Below, one piece after another: positions 1 to 7,926 of a stretch of DNA of 41,619 nucleotides; positions within the stretch are counted from its first letter, which is position 1; each line of letters begins with the position of its first letter. Source of the DNA: Geobacillus zalihae NBRC 101842. Lineage in GTDB: Bacteria > Bacillota > Bacilli > Bacillales > Anoxybacillaceae. Location of the stretch: positions 1 to 41,619 of the forward strand of contig NZ_BCPV01000033.1 of assembly GCF_001544135.1 (NCBI RefSeq), read 5' to 3'. The notes below the pieces were generated by a model, which searched no databases, was not told the DNA's origin, and worked only from the letters and a program-made list of their open reading frames with translations. The position numbers were made by a program, and so were the translations under genes.

Positions 1-32
1 CGCTCAAACGCGGTCAACGTATACGTCGGCAT
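1..32 (-). CDS. 5' end of a minus-strand gene (small protein, possibly YhzD-like)
   Basis: Only the first ten codons are in the window. The minus strand reads MPTYTLTAFE from an ATG at 32, preceded by AAAGGAGATGG at good distance, so the start is convincing. The opening resembles my memory of the small YhzD family of Bacillaceae, but ten residues cannot settle this. It is divergent from the ABC transporter genes to its right. The 149 bp between them are AT-rich, and I see no clear promoter or operator in them. Confidence 0.55.
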   Translation of the reverse strand, partial: MPTYTLTAFE

Positions 33-181
33 GTCACCATCTCCTTTCGCTGAATCATCATTCATTTCTCTTTCATTTAGAGGTTGAATCGACAAATTCC
101 TGCTTTTATCTGAAACTTTTTTTAAGATTGTACGTTTTAATAATGTGGGTGGAAAATTTGTTTTACGTTGGGGGAATGTGG

Positions 182-1081
182 ATGAGTTTAGAGATCATTG
201 AGGTGACGAAACGGTTTGGTCAGGCGACGGCCGTCGACCATTTAACGTTGACGGTTCCAGAAGGGGAGATGTTCGGATTGCTTGGGGCGAACGGAGCGGG
301 AAAAACGACGACCTTTCGCATGATTTTAGGCCTTCTGCTCCCGACGGAAGGGGTGATCCGTTGGCAAGGCGAACCAATTGATGACTCGAAAAGTCATCTG
401 ATCGGCTATTTGCCGGAAGAGCGCGGGTTGTACCCGAAGCTGAAAGTGCAAGAGCAGCTTCTGTATTTAGGGCGGTTGCGCGGAATGAAAAAGACGGATC
501 TTCTTCCGGAAATCGACCGCTGGCTCGAGCGCTTCCATATCCGCGATTACGCCCACAAGCGGGTGGAGGAGCTGTCGAAAGGCAACCAGCAAAAAATCCA
601 GTTTATCGCTGCTGTGCTTCATCGACCGAAGCTATTAATCTTGGATGAGCCATTCAGCGGTCTTGATCCGGTGAACGTTGAACTGTTGAAAGAAGCGGTG
701 CTTGATTTAAAACGGAACGGCACGACCATTGTCTTCTCGAGTCATCGGATGGAACATGTGGAAGAGCTGTGCGAACATGTCTGCATTTTGCGCCGCGGCC
801 GCGCAGTGGTGGCTGGAGCGCTGCGTGAACTGAAACGCTCGTTTGGCAAACAAATACTTGTTATTCAAGGCGACGGGCCGTTTGAAGAATTGGCGCGGTT
901 TCCTGGCGTTTTGCAGTGGAAGAGGACGGCGGAAGGGGTGCGGCTGCAAATCGCCAATGAGGAGACGGCACAAGCGATACTCGGTCATATAGCAGGAAAA
1001 TTCGCGGTTCGTCTGTTTGCCTTGGAGGAACCGTCTCTGAATGATATCTTTATTGAAAAAGTAGGTGCGGCGTATGAATAA
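182..1081 (+). CDS. yhaQ: ABC transporter ATP-binding protein, NatA/YhaQ-like
   Basis: ATPase subunit of an export-type ABC transporter of the NatAB/YhaQP class (Na+ or drug/lipid efflux in relatives; substrate here unknown). The 299-residue protein has Walker A GANGAGKTT near residue 35, signature LSKGNQQK, Walker B LILDEPFSGLDP and the H-loop SSHRMEHVEELC. A C-terminal extension of about 80 residues is typical of this subfamily. The ATG at 182 is chosen because GGGGG lies 7 bases upstream and the protein then begins at the conserved MSLEIIEVTKRFG. The open frame extends back to 128 without support. Its end overlaps the permease start by 8 bases, so the two are translationally coupled. Confidence 0.9.
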   Translation: MSLEIIEVTKRFGQATAVDHLTLTVPEGEMFGLLGANGAGKTTTFRMILGLLLPTEGVIRWQGEPIDDSKSHLIGYLPEERGLYPKLKVQEQLLYLGRLRGMKKTDLLPEIDRWLERFHIRDYAHKRVEELSKGNQQKIQFIAAVLHRPKLLILDEPFSGLDPVNVELLKEAVLDLKRNGTTIVFSSHRMEHVEELCEHVCILRRGRAVVAGALRELKRSFGKQILVIQGDGPFEELARFPGVLQWKRTAEGVRLQIANEETAQAILGHIAGKFAVRLFALEEPSLNDIFIEKVGAAYE

Positions 1082-2304
1082 GTTTTTCCTTGTGGCGGTA
1101 CATACGTATCAGACGAAGCTGAAGGCGAAAGCATTTTTGGTGACCACTGCCATCACTTGCCTGTTGATCATCGGGGTGGCCAACATTCAGCCGATCATTG
1201 AGTTTTTCACCGGTGATGAAAAGCCTCATGTCGCGGTCATTGACCGCACGGGATCTTTGTACGGTCCGCTTGAGAAGCAGGCAAACCATAATCAAATCGC
1301 GTTGACAAAAATTACGGATATGGAAAACGAAGCGAAAGAAGCAGTCAAAGAAGGCAAATGGGACGGATTGCTCGTATTGTCCAAGGATGCGGAAGGATTG
1401 CCGGAAGCGGTGTATTATGCCAATACGATTGTGGACAATCAGACGCCTGAGGAGCTGGAACGAGCGCTGAGCCAGCTGAAAACAGCGCTTTCAGCCGCTA
1501 AGCTTGGCCTGACGGATGAACAAATGGCGGAGCTTTACAAACCTGTTCCGTTCCAAAAGGTGGCATTGGAAAAAAACGCGAAGACGGAAGAGGAGTTGAA
1601 CCAAGCGCGCGCTCTTGTTTATGTCCTTCTTTTCGCGATGTATATGTTCGTTTTGATGTATGGCGGCATGATCGCGACGGAGGTGGCGACGGAAAAATCG
1701 TCGCGCGTGATGGAAATTTTAGTGTCAAGCGTCCCGCCGGTCCAACAGCTGTTTGGCAAAATCATCGGCGTTGCGCTTGTCAGCTTGACGCAATTTTTCG
1801 TTTTTTTCGCCGTCGCGTTCGCCGCGTTAAAAACGAGCGGGCAGGAAGTGTGGCGTTTCCTCGGATTGGACCACCTGCCGGCATCGATCTTTGTGTATGC
1901 ACTCGTTTTTTTTCTTGCTCGGTTACCTCTTGTACGCGGTGCTGTTTGCCGTGCTCGGTTCGCTCGTCAGCCGGGTTGAGGACGTGCAGCCGGCGATTAC
2001 GCCGGTCATGATGTTGGTTGTCGCTGCCTTTATGATCGCGATGTTTGGCTTGAATGCCCCAGAGTCGGCGTTCGTGACCGGCGCTTCGTTCGTTCCTTTT
2101 TTCGCGCCGATGCTCATGTTTTTGCGCATCGGCCTCGTGTCCGTGCCGGGGTGGGAAGTGGCGCTTTGCCTTGTGCTTTTGGTGGCGACGATTGTTTTGC
2201 TGATCTATTTTGGCGCCAAAGTGTATCGAGGCGGTGTGCTGATGTATGGGCGAATGAACATTTTCAAGGATATAAAACGGGCCATTCAGCTAACAAAAAA
2301 ATAA
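1074..2304 (+). pseudogene. yhaP: ABC-2 permease, NatB/YhaP-like, frameshifted
   Basis: Membrane partner of the preceding ATPase. The first frame starts at ATG 1074 (MNKFFLVAVHTYQTKLKAK), has an N-terminal membrane segment, an extracytoplasmic domain, then membrane helices (ALVYVLLFAMYMFVLMYGG). It runs out of homology at VYALVFF and stops at 1979. Homology resumes one base later in the next frame (FFLLGYLLYAVLFAVLGSLVSRVEDVQPA) to the stop at 2304. The switch lies in eight T at 1906-1913; seven T would restore a continuous protein of about 409 residues. It may be a true mutation, a sequencing error, or a site where polymerase slippage still yields some full-length protein. The ATPase gene is intact. 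Confidence 0.85.
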
Positions 2305-2335
2305 ACAGCGTGACGGGACGTTTGGGCCAATGTTT

Positions 2336-2365
2336 CCTTGCCGTTTCGGCAAGGCTTTCTTTTTG
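2336..2365 (+). terminator. Intrinsic terminator after the yhaQP pair
   Basis: An 8-bp perfect stem CCTTGCCG/CGGCAAGG with a TTT loop is followed by CTTTCTTTTT. It separates the transporter pair from yhaM. Confidence 0.8.
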
Positions 2366-2379
2366 CCCTTTGCCCGTTA

Positions 2380-2388
2380 TGATATACT
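2380..2388 (+). promoter_or_regulatory. Extended -10 promoter of yhaM
   Basis: TGATATACT matches an extended SigA -10 (TG-n-TATACT) 35 bases before the yhaM start. No good -35 hexamer lies 17 bases upstream, where the terminator T-run sits. Confidence 0.5.
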
Positions 2389-2422
2389 AGAAAGTACGTA
2401 CAGAGAAACGGAGGAGAACGAA

Positions 2423-3400
2423 GTGGCGAAAGGCATCATCCATTATGAGGTTGGGGAACAAGTTGATCTCTTTTTGCTCATCAAATCCGCAACGAAAGGC
2501 ATCGCCAGCAACGGCAAGCCGTTCTTGACGTTGATTTTGCAAGATAAAAGCGGCGACATTGAAGCCAAACTGTGGGATGTCTCGCCGGATGACGAAGAGC
2601 GGTATGTGCCGGAGTGCATCGTCAAAGTGGCGGGAGACATCCATAACTACCGCGGCAAATTGCAGTTGCGCATCCGTTCGATCCGTCCTGCTCATCCGGG
2701 CGATGCGGTGCGCATCGATGACTTTTTGGAGACGGCTCCGCTCGGGCGCGAGGAAATGAAGGCGAAAGTGATGGAATACATATTTGCGATGGAAAATCCA
2801 AACATCCAGCGCATTACCCGCTATTTGTTGAAAAAATACGAAAAGGCGTTTTTTGAGTACCCAGCGGCGACGAAAAACCATCATGAATTCATCTCCGGAC
2901 TGGCGTATCATGTCGTGTCGATGCTTGAACTCGCCAAGGCGCTCGTCCATCTCTATCCGTCGCTCAATAAAGACTTGCTTTATGCCGGCGTCATTTTGCA
3001 TGACCTTGGCAAAGTGATGGAATTATCTGGTCCGGTATCGACGGCGTATACGCTTGAAGGGAATTTGCTCGGACACATTTCGATCATGGTGAGCGAGATC
3101 AGCAAGGCGGCGGAACAGCTCGGCATTCAAGGTGAAGAAGTTGTCATTTTGCAGCATCTTGTGCTCGCGCATCACGGCAAGGCGGAATGGGGCAGCCCGA
3201 AGCCGCCGCTTGTCAAAGAAGCCGAGGTGCTTCATTACATTGACAATTTGGATGCGAAAATTACGATGATCGACCGTGCGCTTGAGAAAGTGAAACCAGG
3301 TGAATTCACTGAACGCGTCTTTGCCCTTGACAACCGCTCGTTTTACAAACCGGCGTTTTTGTCTGTTTCAAAGCCAAAAAACGCGGGTAGTAAAGAGTAA
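2423..3400 (+). CDS. yhaM: 3'-5' exoribonuclease YhaM
   Basis: Cytoplasmic 3'-5' exoribonuclease for RNA turnover. The 325-residue protein has an N-terminal OB-fold nucleic-acid-binding domain ([22 protein letters not shown]) and a C-terminal HD phosphohydrolase domain with the HD pair at H193-D194 (VILHDLGKV) and a later His pair in [11 protein letters not shown]. The start is GTG 2423, preceded by GGAGGAG 7 bases upstream, giving the family start [15 protein letters not shown]. The frame is open upstream to 2330 but covers the promoter. In B. subtilis, as I recall, yhaM is followed by yhaN and yhaO; neither is here, and a short Lys-rich ORF follows instead. Confidence 0.95.
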   Translation: MAKGIIHYEVGEQVDLFLLIKSATKGIASNGKPFLTLILQDKSGDIEAKLWDVSPDDEERYVPECIVKVAGDIHNYRGKLQLRIRSIRPAHPGDAVRIDDFLETAPLGREEMKAKVMEYIFAMENPNIQRITRYLLKKYEKAFFEYPAATKNHHEFISGLAYHVVSMLELAKALVHLYPSLNKDLLYAGVILHDLGKVMELSGPVSTAYTLEGNLLGHISIMVSEISKAAEQLGIQGEEVVILQHLVLAHHGKAEWGSPKPPLVKEAEVLHYIDNLDAKITMIDRALEKVKPGEFTERVFALDNRSFYKPAFLSVSKPKNAGSKE

Positions 3401-3426
3401 GGGGCGGACCAAGGGAGGGATGGATC

Positions 3427-3555
3427 ATGATCGAACCGATCATTGAAATCGTCCCGACGGCTCAGTATGAACAGGCGAAAGAAGAGTTGAACGAGCTGCG
3501 CCGACAGTGGAAGAAAGCGAAGAAGAAAACAAAGAAGAAGCGAAACGAAGCATAA
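3427..3555 (+). CDS. Small Lys-rich protein of unknown function (42 aa)
   Basis: A 42-residue ORF starts 26 bases after yhaM with AAGGGAGGG well placed before its ATG. The first 15 residues (MIEPIIEIVPTAQYE) are neutral to acidic. The rest is a charged helix ending in a run of Lys/Arg (KKAKKKTKKKRNEA), which could be a short coiled coil or a nucleic-acid-binding tail. Co-transcription with yhaM and the terminator directly after it support a real gene. I do not recognise a family; a link to RNA metabolism is only suggested by position. Confidence 0.6.
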   Translation: MIEPIIEIVPTAQYEQAKEELNELRRQWKKAKKKTKKKRNEA

Positions 3556-3568
3556 GCGTTGTCCCTAA

Positions 3569-3595
3569 GAAAGAGGCGGCTTTCCCGCCTCTTTC
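3569..3595 (+). terminator. Hairpin ending the yhaM operon
   Basis: An 11-bp perfect stem GAAAGAGGCGG/CCGCCTCTTTC closes 14 bases after the small ORF. The T-tail is weak, so it may also act as an RNA 3' stabiliser. Confidence 0.7.
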
Positions 3596-3666
3596 TCCAT
3601 GCATACTGCCCCCTTGTTGCGCGTATAGTGTACTAAGACAAGACAAGCATACAAGGGGGAATGGCG

Positions 3667-3855
3667 ATGCTCAGTTTGCCTTGGTGGGTGTATTTGGTTG
3701 TTGCCGGTATTATTTTCAGCGGCTATATGACCGTAAAAACGGCGGCGCGCGAGCGGGAAATTGACGAAGCATTTATTGAAAAAGAAGGGGAGATTTACAT
3801 GGAGCGCATCCGAAAGGAGCGCGAGCGGCGGAAACAAGCGAAGTCCTTGCAATAG
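3667..3855 (+). CDS. yhaL: YhaL family sporulation-associated membrane protein
   Basis: Single-pass membrane protein of 62 residues. An N-terminal hydrophobic helix (LPWWVYLVVAGIIFSGYM) is followed by a highly charged cytoplasmic tail containing AFIEKEGEIYMERIRKERERR, the YhaL family hallmark. The family is annotated as sporulation-related; the molecular role is unknown. ATG 3667 is preferred over ATG 3661 because GGGGG at 3655-3659 is then 7 bases away. The last codons and TAG stop lie inside a terminator stem. Confidence 0.85.
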   Translation: MLSLPWWVYLVVAGIIFSGYMTVKTAAREREIDEAFIEKEGEIYMERIRKERERRKQAKSLQ

Positions 3856-3873
3856 CAGGGACTTTCTTTTTTT
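3841..3873 (+). terminator. Terminator overlapping the 3' end of yhaL
   Basis: AAGTCCTTGC pairs with GCAGGGACTT across an AATA loop and is followed by TCTTTTTTT. The stem starts 15 bases before the end of yhaL, so the coding end doubles as the terminator arm. Confidence 0.75.
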
Positions 3874-3984
3874 GGAAGATTTCATTTGAAAGCGTTTTTT
3901 TCGAAAAATTCTCTTTCTTTTTTTGCGAATCGTGTTAGGATAATAATATCAATGGACTACCAGGAGGCAAAGTGAGGGATGACA

Positions 3985-5067
3985 ATGAAACGCGCGTACA
4001 ACTTCAACGCCGGCCCGTCAGCGCTGCCGCTTCCGGTGCTTGAGCGGGCGCAAAAAGAGCTCCTTAATTTTCAAAACACCGGCATGTCGGTGATGGAATT
4101 AAGCCACCGAAGCAAGGAATACGAGGCTGTCCATAATGCGGCGAAAGAGCGGCTCAAGCGGCTTCTAAATGTGCCGGACGGATATGACATTTTATTTTTG
4201 CAAGGCGGGGCGAGCCTGCAGTTTTCCATGGTGCCGATGAACCTCCTCACGGAAGGGAAAATCGGCTGTTATGTGCTGACCGGGGCGTGGTCGGAGAAAG
4301 CGCTGAAAGAAGCGCAAAAAATCGGTTTGACAACGGTCGTCGCTTCGAGCAAAGAAGCGAACTACACATACATTCCGCCGCTTGATGACGTCCAATGGCC
4401 GAAAAACGCCGCCTATGTCCATATTACGTCAAACAACACGATCTTCGGCACTCAATGGAAGGAATTTCCGAACACGCCGGTTGACTTGGTCGCGGATATG
4501 TCGAGCGATATTTTAAGCCGTCCGTTCGATGTCAGTCAATTTGCCCTCATTTACGCCGGGGCGCAGAAAAATCTCGGCCCGTCAGGAGTCACGGTTGTCA
4601 TTCTCCGCAACGATTTGCTTGAGCGCATTCCGGACGGGCTGCCGACGATGCTTGATTACCGGACGCACCAGAAGAGCAATTCGCTGTACAACACGCCGCC
4701 GACGTTTGCGATTTACATGCTGTCGCTCGTGCTCGAATGGGTCGAAGAGCAAGGCGGTGTGGCGGCGATGGAAGAGCGCAGCCAGCAAAAGGCAGCCGTG
4801 CTGTATGAGGCGATTGATGAAAGCGGCGGCTTTTACAAACCGCACGCCGAAAAGGGGAGCCGTTCGCTCATGAACGTCACCTTTACGCTTCCAAATGAGG
4901 AGCTGACGAGAACGTTCCTCGCCGAGGCGAAAGAACGCGGGTTTGTCGGGCTCGGCGGGCACCGATCGGTCGGCGGCTGCAGGGCGTCGATTTACAACGC
5001 GGTGCCGCTTGAGGCGTGCGAAGCGCTCGCGTCGTTCATGAACGAGTTCCGCCGCCGTTTTGCCTGA
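3985..5067 (+). CDS. serC: Phosphoserine aminotransferase
   Basis: PLP enzyme of serine synthesis that interconverts 3-phosphohydroxypyruvate plus glutamate and phosphoserine plus 2-oxoglutarate; it also serves pyridoxine synthesis in some bacteria. The 360-residue protein has the family start YNFNAGPSALP, the motif FLQGGASLQF, the PLP lysine K195 in YAGAQKNLGPSG, and the C-terminal GLGGHRSVGGCRASIYNA. ATG 3985 sits 6 bases after GAGGG; ATG 3979, two codons earlier and 11 bases after AGGAGG, is an alternative. I see no T-box or other riboswitch in the 110 bases upstream. trpP follows from its own promoter. Confidence 0.95.
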   Translation: MKRAYNFNAGPSALPLPVLERAQKELLNFQNTGMSVMELSHRSKEYEAVHNAAKERLKRLLNVPDGYDILFLQGGASLQFSMVPMNLLTEGKIGCYVLTGAWSEKALKEAQKIGLTTVVASSKEANYTYIPPLDDVQWPKNAAYVHITSNNTIFGTQWKEFPNTPVDLVADMSSDILSRPFDVSQFALIYAGAQKNLGPSGVTVVILRNDLLERIPDGLPTMLDYRTHQKSNSLYNTPPTFAIYMLSLVLEWVEEQGGVAAMEERSQQKAAVLYEAIDESGGFYKPHAEKGSRSLMNVTFTLPNEELTRTFLAEAKERGFVGLGGHRSVGGCRASIYNAVPLEACEALASFMNEFRRRFA

Positions 5068-5077
5068 AAATTTCTTC

Positions 5078-5106
5078 TTCACTTTTACACTGCAAAGTGA
5101 TATAAT
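5078..5106 (+). promoter_or_regulatory. SigA promoter of trpP
   Basis: TTCACT (5078-5083), a 17-base spacer and a perfect TATAAT (5101-5106) stand directly after serC. Transcription would begin near 5113, just before the TRAP-type triplet array. Confidence 0.75.
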
Positions 5107-5133
5107 GATAGAAAAATTCTCGAGCAAAAGATA

Positions 5134-5181
5134 TAGACGAGGAGAGATGAGGAGAGATGAGCATGAATGTGAGAGCATTAG
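5134..5181 (+). promoter_or_regulatory. TRAP-type triplet array over the trpP RBS and start
   Basis: Triplets at the 2-3 base spacing used by the trp RNA-binding attenuation protein: TAG 5134, GAG 5139, 5144, 5149, 5154, 5159, GAA 5165, GAG 5171, and a looser TAG 5179. The array covers the Shine-Dalgarno and start codon, so tryptophan-loaded TRAP would block ribosome access, as is known for B. subtilis trpP (yhaG). The core is a 10-bp tandem repeat (GAGGAGAGAT twice, 5139-5158). The TRAP gene mtrB is not in this window. Confidence 0.85.
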
Positions 5182-5687
5182 TATCGATGGCGCTGTTAGT
5201 CGGAATCGGAGCCGTGTTGCACGCGGTCATTCCGGGGTTGTTTTTCGGAATGAAGCCGGATATGATGCTGGCGATGATGTTTTTGGCGATTTTGCTTTTT
5301 CCGAACGTCAAAGCGGTCGGCCTTGTCGGCGTCGTCACTGGCTTGATCTCAGCCATGACGACGACGTTCCCGGGCGGACAGCTGCCGAATATGATCGATA
5401 AGATCATCACCGCCTTTGTCGTGTTTGCCCTAGCGACTTTGATGAAAGCATACAGCCAAACGGTCATTGGGGCTTCAGTGCTGGCGGCTGTCGGCACCGT
5501 CATTTCCGGGGCGGTGTTTTTGGCTGCGGCGCTCTTGCTTGTCGGGTTGCCGGGCGGAGCGACGTTTTCGGCGCTGTTTGTCACCATCGTGTTGCCGACA
5601 GCGGCGTTGAACGCCGTGGCGATGGCCGTCATCTATCCGATCGCATCGTCGATTTTCCGACGGATGAACGTGACAGCGCACGTGTAG
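5163..5687 (+). CDS. trpP: Tryptophan transporter TrpP
   Basis: Integral membrane tryptophan transporter of 174 residues with about five hydrophobic segments. Family motifs are GMKPDMMLAMMF near residue 30 and TTTFPGGQLPNMIDK near residue 75. The ATG at 5163 is chosen because GGAG at 5151-5154 is 8 bases upstream and MNVRALVSMALLVGIGA aligns with the family start; ATG 5157 is two codons earlier. It is monocistronic: own promoter, own terminator. Expression is probably controlled by TRAP binding to the leader. Confidence 0.93.
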   Translation: MNVRALVSMALLVGIGAVLHAVIPGLFFGMKPDMMLAMMFLAILLFPNVKAVGLVGVVTGLISAMTTTFPGGQLPNMIDKIITAFVVFALATLMKAYSQTVIGASVLAAVGTVISGAVFLAAALLLVGLPGGATFSALFVTIVLPTAALNAVAMAVIYPIASSIFRRMNVTAHV

Positions 5688-5693
5688 ACGGCG

Positions 5694-5724
5694 AAAAACC
5701 CGATCATGGCTGGTCGGGTTTTTT
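5694..5724 (+). terminator. Terminator of trpP
   Basis: AAAAACCCGATCA pairs with TGGTCGGGTTTTTT around a short loop; the T-run completes a strong intrinsic terminator. Confidence 0.9.
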
Positions 5725-5768
5725 GCTATCAAAGAGAGAGTAGGAAAAAAATACTTATGCTCTCAGGC

Positions 5769-6007
5769 GTGTTGATTAACCATTAAAAACCAGTTGAAAT
5801 CGCTCTATTATCAGCTTTTTCTGCCGTAGTCGGCAAGCGAACCGCTTGCCGACTGGGCATGCTGTACGCATGCCTTCCTCGAACAATGAACGCTTTGCGG
5901 GCAAATGACATTTGCCCGCCGGCGTTCTTGTTCGAGGGAAGAGGCAGAAAAGCTTGTGTTCAGTCAAATGATTCTGTGCTTTTAGTAAAATAATGGATCA
6001 TCAACAC
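5769..6007. repeat. 239-bp foldback element with terminal inverted repeats (MITE-like or structured RNA)
   Basis: This gene-free stretch is bounded by inverted 17-mers that match at 15 of 17 positions (5769-5785 and 5991-6007, GTGTTGAT...CCATTA). Inside, AGCTTTTTCTGCC (5813-5825) pairs with GGCAGAAAAGCT (5943-5954), enclosing three stem-loops in close succession: an 11-bp perfect stem with a 3-base loop (5829-5853), a 7-bp stem (5856-5874), and a long interrupted hairpin (5874-5941) ending in GCGGGCAAA/TTTGCCCGC. The result is a cloverleaf-like junction with linkers of 0-3 bases. No credible ORF fits. It could be a miniature inverted-repeat element, a REP-like palindromic unit or an RNA. No target-site duplication is visible. 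Confidence 0.65.
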
Positions 6008-6039
6008 TCGTGTTATGCTCCATTTGTTTTTAACGCGTA

Positions 6040-6228
6040 TTAGACATAGCTGAGAAGCCAAGCGGTGAGCAAGCAAATGAACGCTATTCCAATATAGCGC
6101 AAAGTCCGTTCTTTCAGCAATGCTTTCGGCGGGTACGCCCGCGCTTTCCATAAGGCGAAAAATGCGTTTATAAAAAGACAGAAAAATAAGAATCCGACAG
6201 CGATAAGCAGCCATTGTATATACACCAT
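6040..6228 (-). CDS. Small membrane protein of unknown function (62 aa)
   Basis: Minus-strand ORF with a strong GGAGGAG 6 bases before ATG 6228. The 62-residue product has two hydrophobic segments ([22 protein letters not shown] and [18 protein letters not shown]) joined by a basic loop ([17 protein letters not shown]). I do not recognise the family. It is divergent from hpr, and its 3' end lies 33 bases from the foldback element. Confidence 0.6.
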
Positions 6229-6383
6229 GGCATTCTCCTCCTGTATGCGCTAAGCGCCTTATGCTTACTACTATGAATATGCAAAAAAAAATCATAAAAA
6301 TAAATACTTTTGTCTTTATTCCTTTTTGTTTTATTGATATAATGGAGAGTAAAAAATACGGTGAGGGAAGAGTGGGTGGAACG

Positions 6384-6989
6384 ATGAAAGCGACAGAACA
6401 GCATTATTCCATCAAAGAGGCGATGTTATTCAGCCAACGAATTGCCCAGCTGAGCAAAGCGCTATGGAAATCCATTGAAAAAGATTGGCAACGGTGGATC
6501 AAGCCGTTTGACTTGAACATTAACGAACATCACATTTTATGGATCGCCTACCACTTCAAAGGGGCCTCGATTTCGGAAATCGCCAAGTTCGGTGTGATGC
6601 ATGTGTCGACGGCGTTCAACTTCTCAAAGAAATTAGAAGAAAAAGGATTGCTTTCGTTTTCCAAAAAACAGGATGACAAGCGCAATACGTACATTGAGTT
6701 GACGGAAAAAGGCGAAGAAGTGTTGATGAAGCTGATGGAGACGTATGACCCGACGAAAAATGCCGTTTTCAATGGGGCGTTGCCGTTGCGCGAGTTGTAC
6801 GGAAAGTTTCCAGAAATTTTAGAAATGATGTGCATCGTCCGCAATATTTATGGCGATGATTTCATGGAAATTTTTGAGCGGGCGTTTGAAAACATTAAAG
6901 AAGACTTTATCGAGCAGGACGGCAAACTTGTCAAGCGAAAGCCGAAAACGGAAGAGCACGAGAAAGAATTGGCCAGCCAGGCTAACTGA
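6384..6989 (+). CDS. hpr: MarR-family transition-state regulator ScoC (Hpr)
   Basis: DNA-binding regulator of the MarR family; in B. subtilis ScoC represses extracellular proteases, oligopeptide permeases and sporulation genes. The 201-residue protein has the winged-helix core ([50 protein letters not shown], residues about 70-120) and a long helical C-terminus ending in a charged tail. ATG 6384 follows GGGTGGA and gives the family start [18 protein letters not shown]; the frame is open upstream to 6261. A TATAAT stands at 6338-6343, but no good -35 is seen. Its 3' end overlaps the convergent yhaI by 8 bases. Confidence 0.93.
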
Positions 6990-7323
6990 TGGTGCGAATG
7001 AGCGTTTTCAGCTCGGTCATCAGCGGGACAAACATTTGTTGGGCCAAAAGAGCGTCAACTGTCTGTTCCAGCGGAAGGTTCGGATGAAGCATCCCAGCAA
7101 ACTGCACGAGCAGGGGAGTGAAAATCGTCAACCCTTCCGCTTTTTGCTGTTCGTATTGGTCGGCAAGCTCTTGGCAAAACGCCAAGAAGGCGTCGACTTC
7201 TTCTTTGGTCAAATCCGCGCGGATGATGAGGGAATAAAATGGTTTTTTCGTTTCGTCGATCATTTCCATCAGCAGAGACTGGTGAAATTCCAGCTTGGCC
7301 ACTCGCTTTTCCAACGATTCCAT
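6982..7323 (-). CDS. yhaI: DUF1878 protein YhaI
   Basis: Cytoplasmic 113-residue helical protein of the YhaI/DUF1878 family, function unknown. It opens with [23 protein letters not shown], an amphipathic helix with coiled-coil character, and contains [22 protein letters not shown] 7323 has AAAGGAGC 7 bases upstream; the longer open frame to 7497 has no such support. It is convergent with hpr, and the two stop regions overlap. Confidence 0.85.
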
Positions 7324-7514
7324 ATATCGTGCTCCTTTTGGTGACGAAAATGTGACCGTTTTTACGTATATTTTACCGAATTTGTGCGCATTCACCAATA
7401 GAAAAATCGGTTTGTGTCCGGAAAAAGAAAAATGATTGATTTCCCGCCATGAACGATGTAAAGTTAAAGCCATGGGCGGCGTTTGGCGAAGAATCAAAGA
7501 GGAGGGGAACAGTT

Positions 7515-7694
7515 TTGGTGCTTTATTTCATCCTCCTGGCGGTTACGGTCTTATTTTTTATCAACCAGCTCACACACTCGCTTTGCGCGCAGCGTGACAT
7601 CCCGGAGGAGCAGCAGCCGGCGGTTTTTCGCACGATCAATGTCCTTATTACGATTTTATTAATCTCTTCTTACTTTGAAGTGTTGTTTACATAA
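7515..7694 (+). CDS. Small membrane protein (59 aa), TTG start
   Basis: The ORF is supported by GAGGAGGGG at 7499-7506, which sits 8 bases before TTG 7515 (GTG 7518 also possible). The frame is open back to ATG 7449, but nothing supports that start. The product has two hydrophobic segments (LYFILLAVTVLFFINQL and TINVLITILLISSYFEVLF) around a polar loop with EEQQPAVFRT. Family not recognised. It is divergent from yhaI. Confidence 0.55.
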   Translation: MVLYFILLAVTVLFFINQLTHSLCAQRDIPEEQQPAVFRTINVLITILLISSYFEVLFT

Positions 7695-7796
7695 CTTTTC
7701 TCTCTTCTAACGGTTGATGCGGGGATTGTTATGTTTTCCTTTTGATGGAGCGAGTTCCATTGTCGTTGCCTCTCCCTTCGTTTCAAGGAAGGCGGC

Positions 7797-7829
7797 AAAA
7801 AAAGGGTGCTCCTTTTGCGGGAGCACCCT
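7797..7829 (-). terminator. Terminator of the YjcZ-type micro-gene (minus strand)
   Basis: AGGGTGCTCC (7803-7812) pairs with GGAGCACCCT (7820-7829); on the minus strand it is followed by a run of seven T (A at 7797-7803). Confidence 0.9.
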
Positions 7830-7836
7830 CTTTCGT

Positions 7837-7926
7837 TTAGTAGATGACGCAGGCGCAGCCGACAATGATTAGCAAAATAAACAGCACAACAATCAACGCA
7901 AAGCCTCCGGAATAAGGTGCGCTCAT
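7837..7926 (-). CDS. YjcZ/SscA-type sporulation micro-protein (29 aa)
   Basis: A 29-residue protein, MSAPYSGGFALIVVLFILLI then IVGCACVIY, starts at ATG 7926 after AAAGGGGGTG. The GGFALIVVLFILLIIVG core is the hallmark of YjcZ-family spore proteins. B. subtilis yhzE (sscA), which I recall lying near prsA and being needed for spore coat assembly and germination, is the likely counterpart. The whole length is a hydrophobic segment with a short Gly-rich head. CATATGAT and CATAACAT upstream on the minus strand resemble SigE -10 elements, which fits sporulation expression but is weak evidence. Confidence 0.88.
   Translation of the reverse strand: MSAPYSGGFALIVVLFILLIIVGCACVIY

Noticed and set aside
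3874-3984. T-box or serine riboswitch before serC
   Set aside because: No AGGGTGGNACCGCG-type box, no specifier stem and too short a leader.
5036-5632. Long minus-strand frame antisense to trpP
   Set aside because: Shadow of the trpP coding frame; product is an Ala/Thr/Asn-rich artefact.
5776-5967. Minus-strand frame of 63 codons in the foldback element
   Set aside because: It only reads through the inverted repeats; no RBS and no protein-like pattern.
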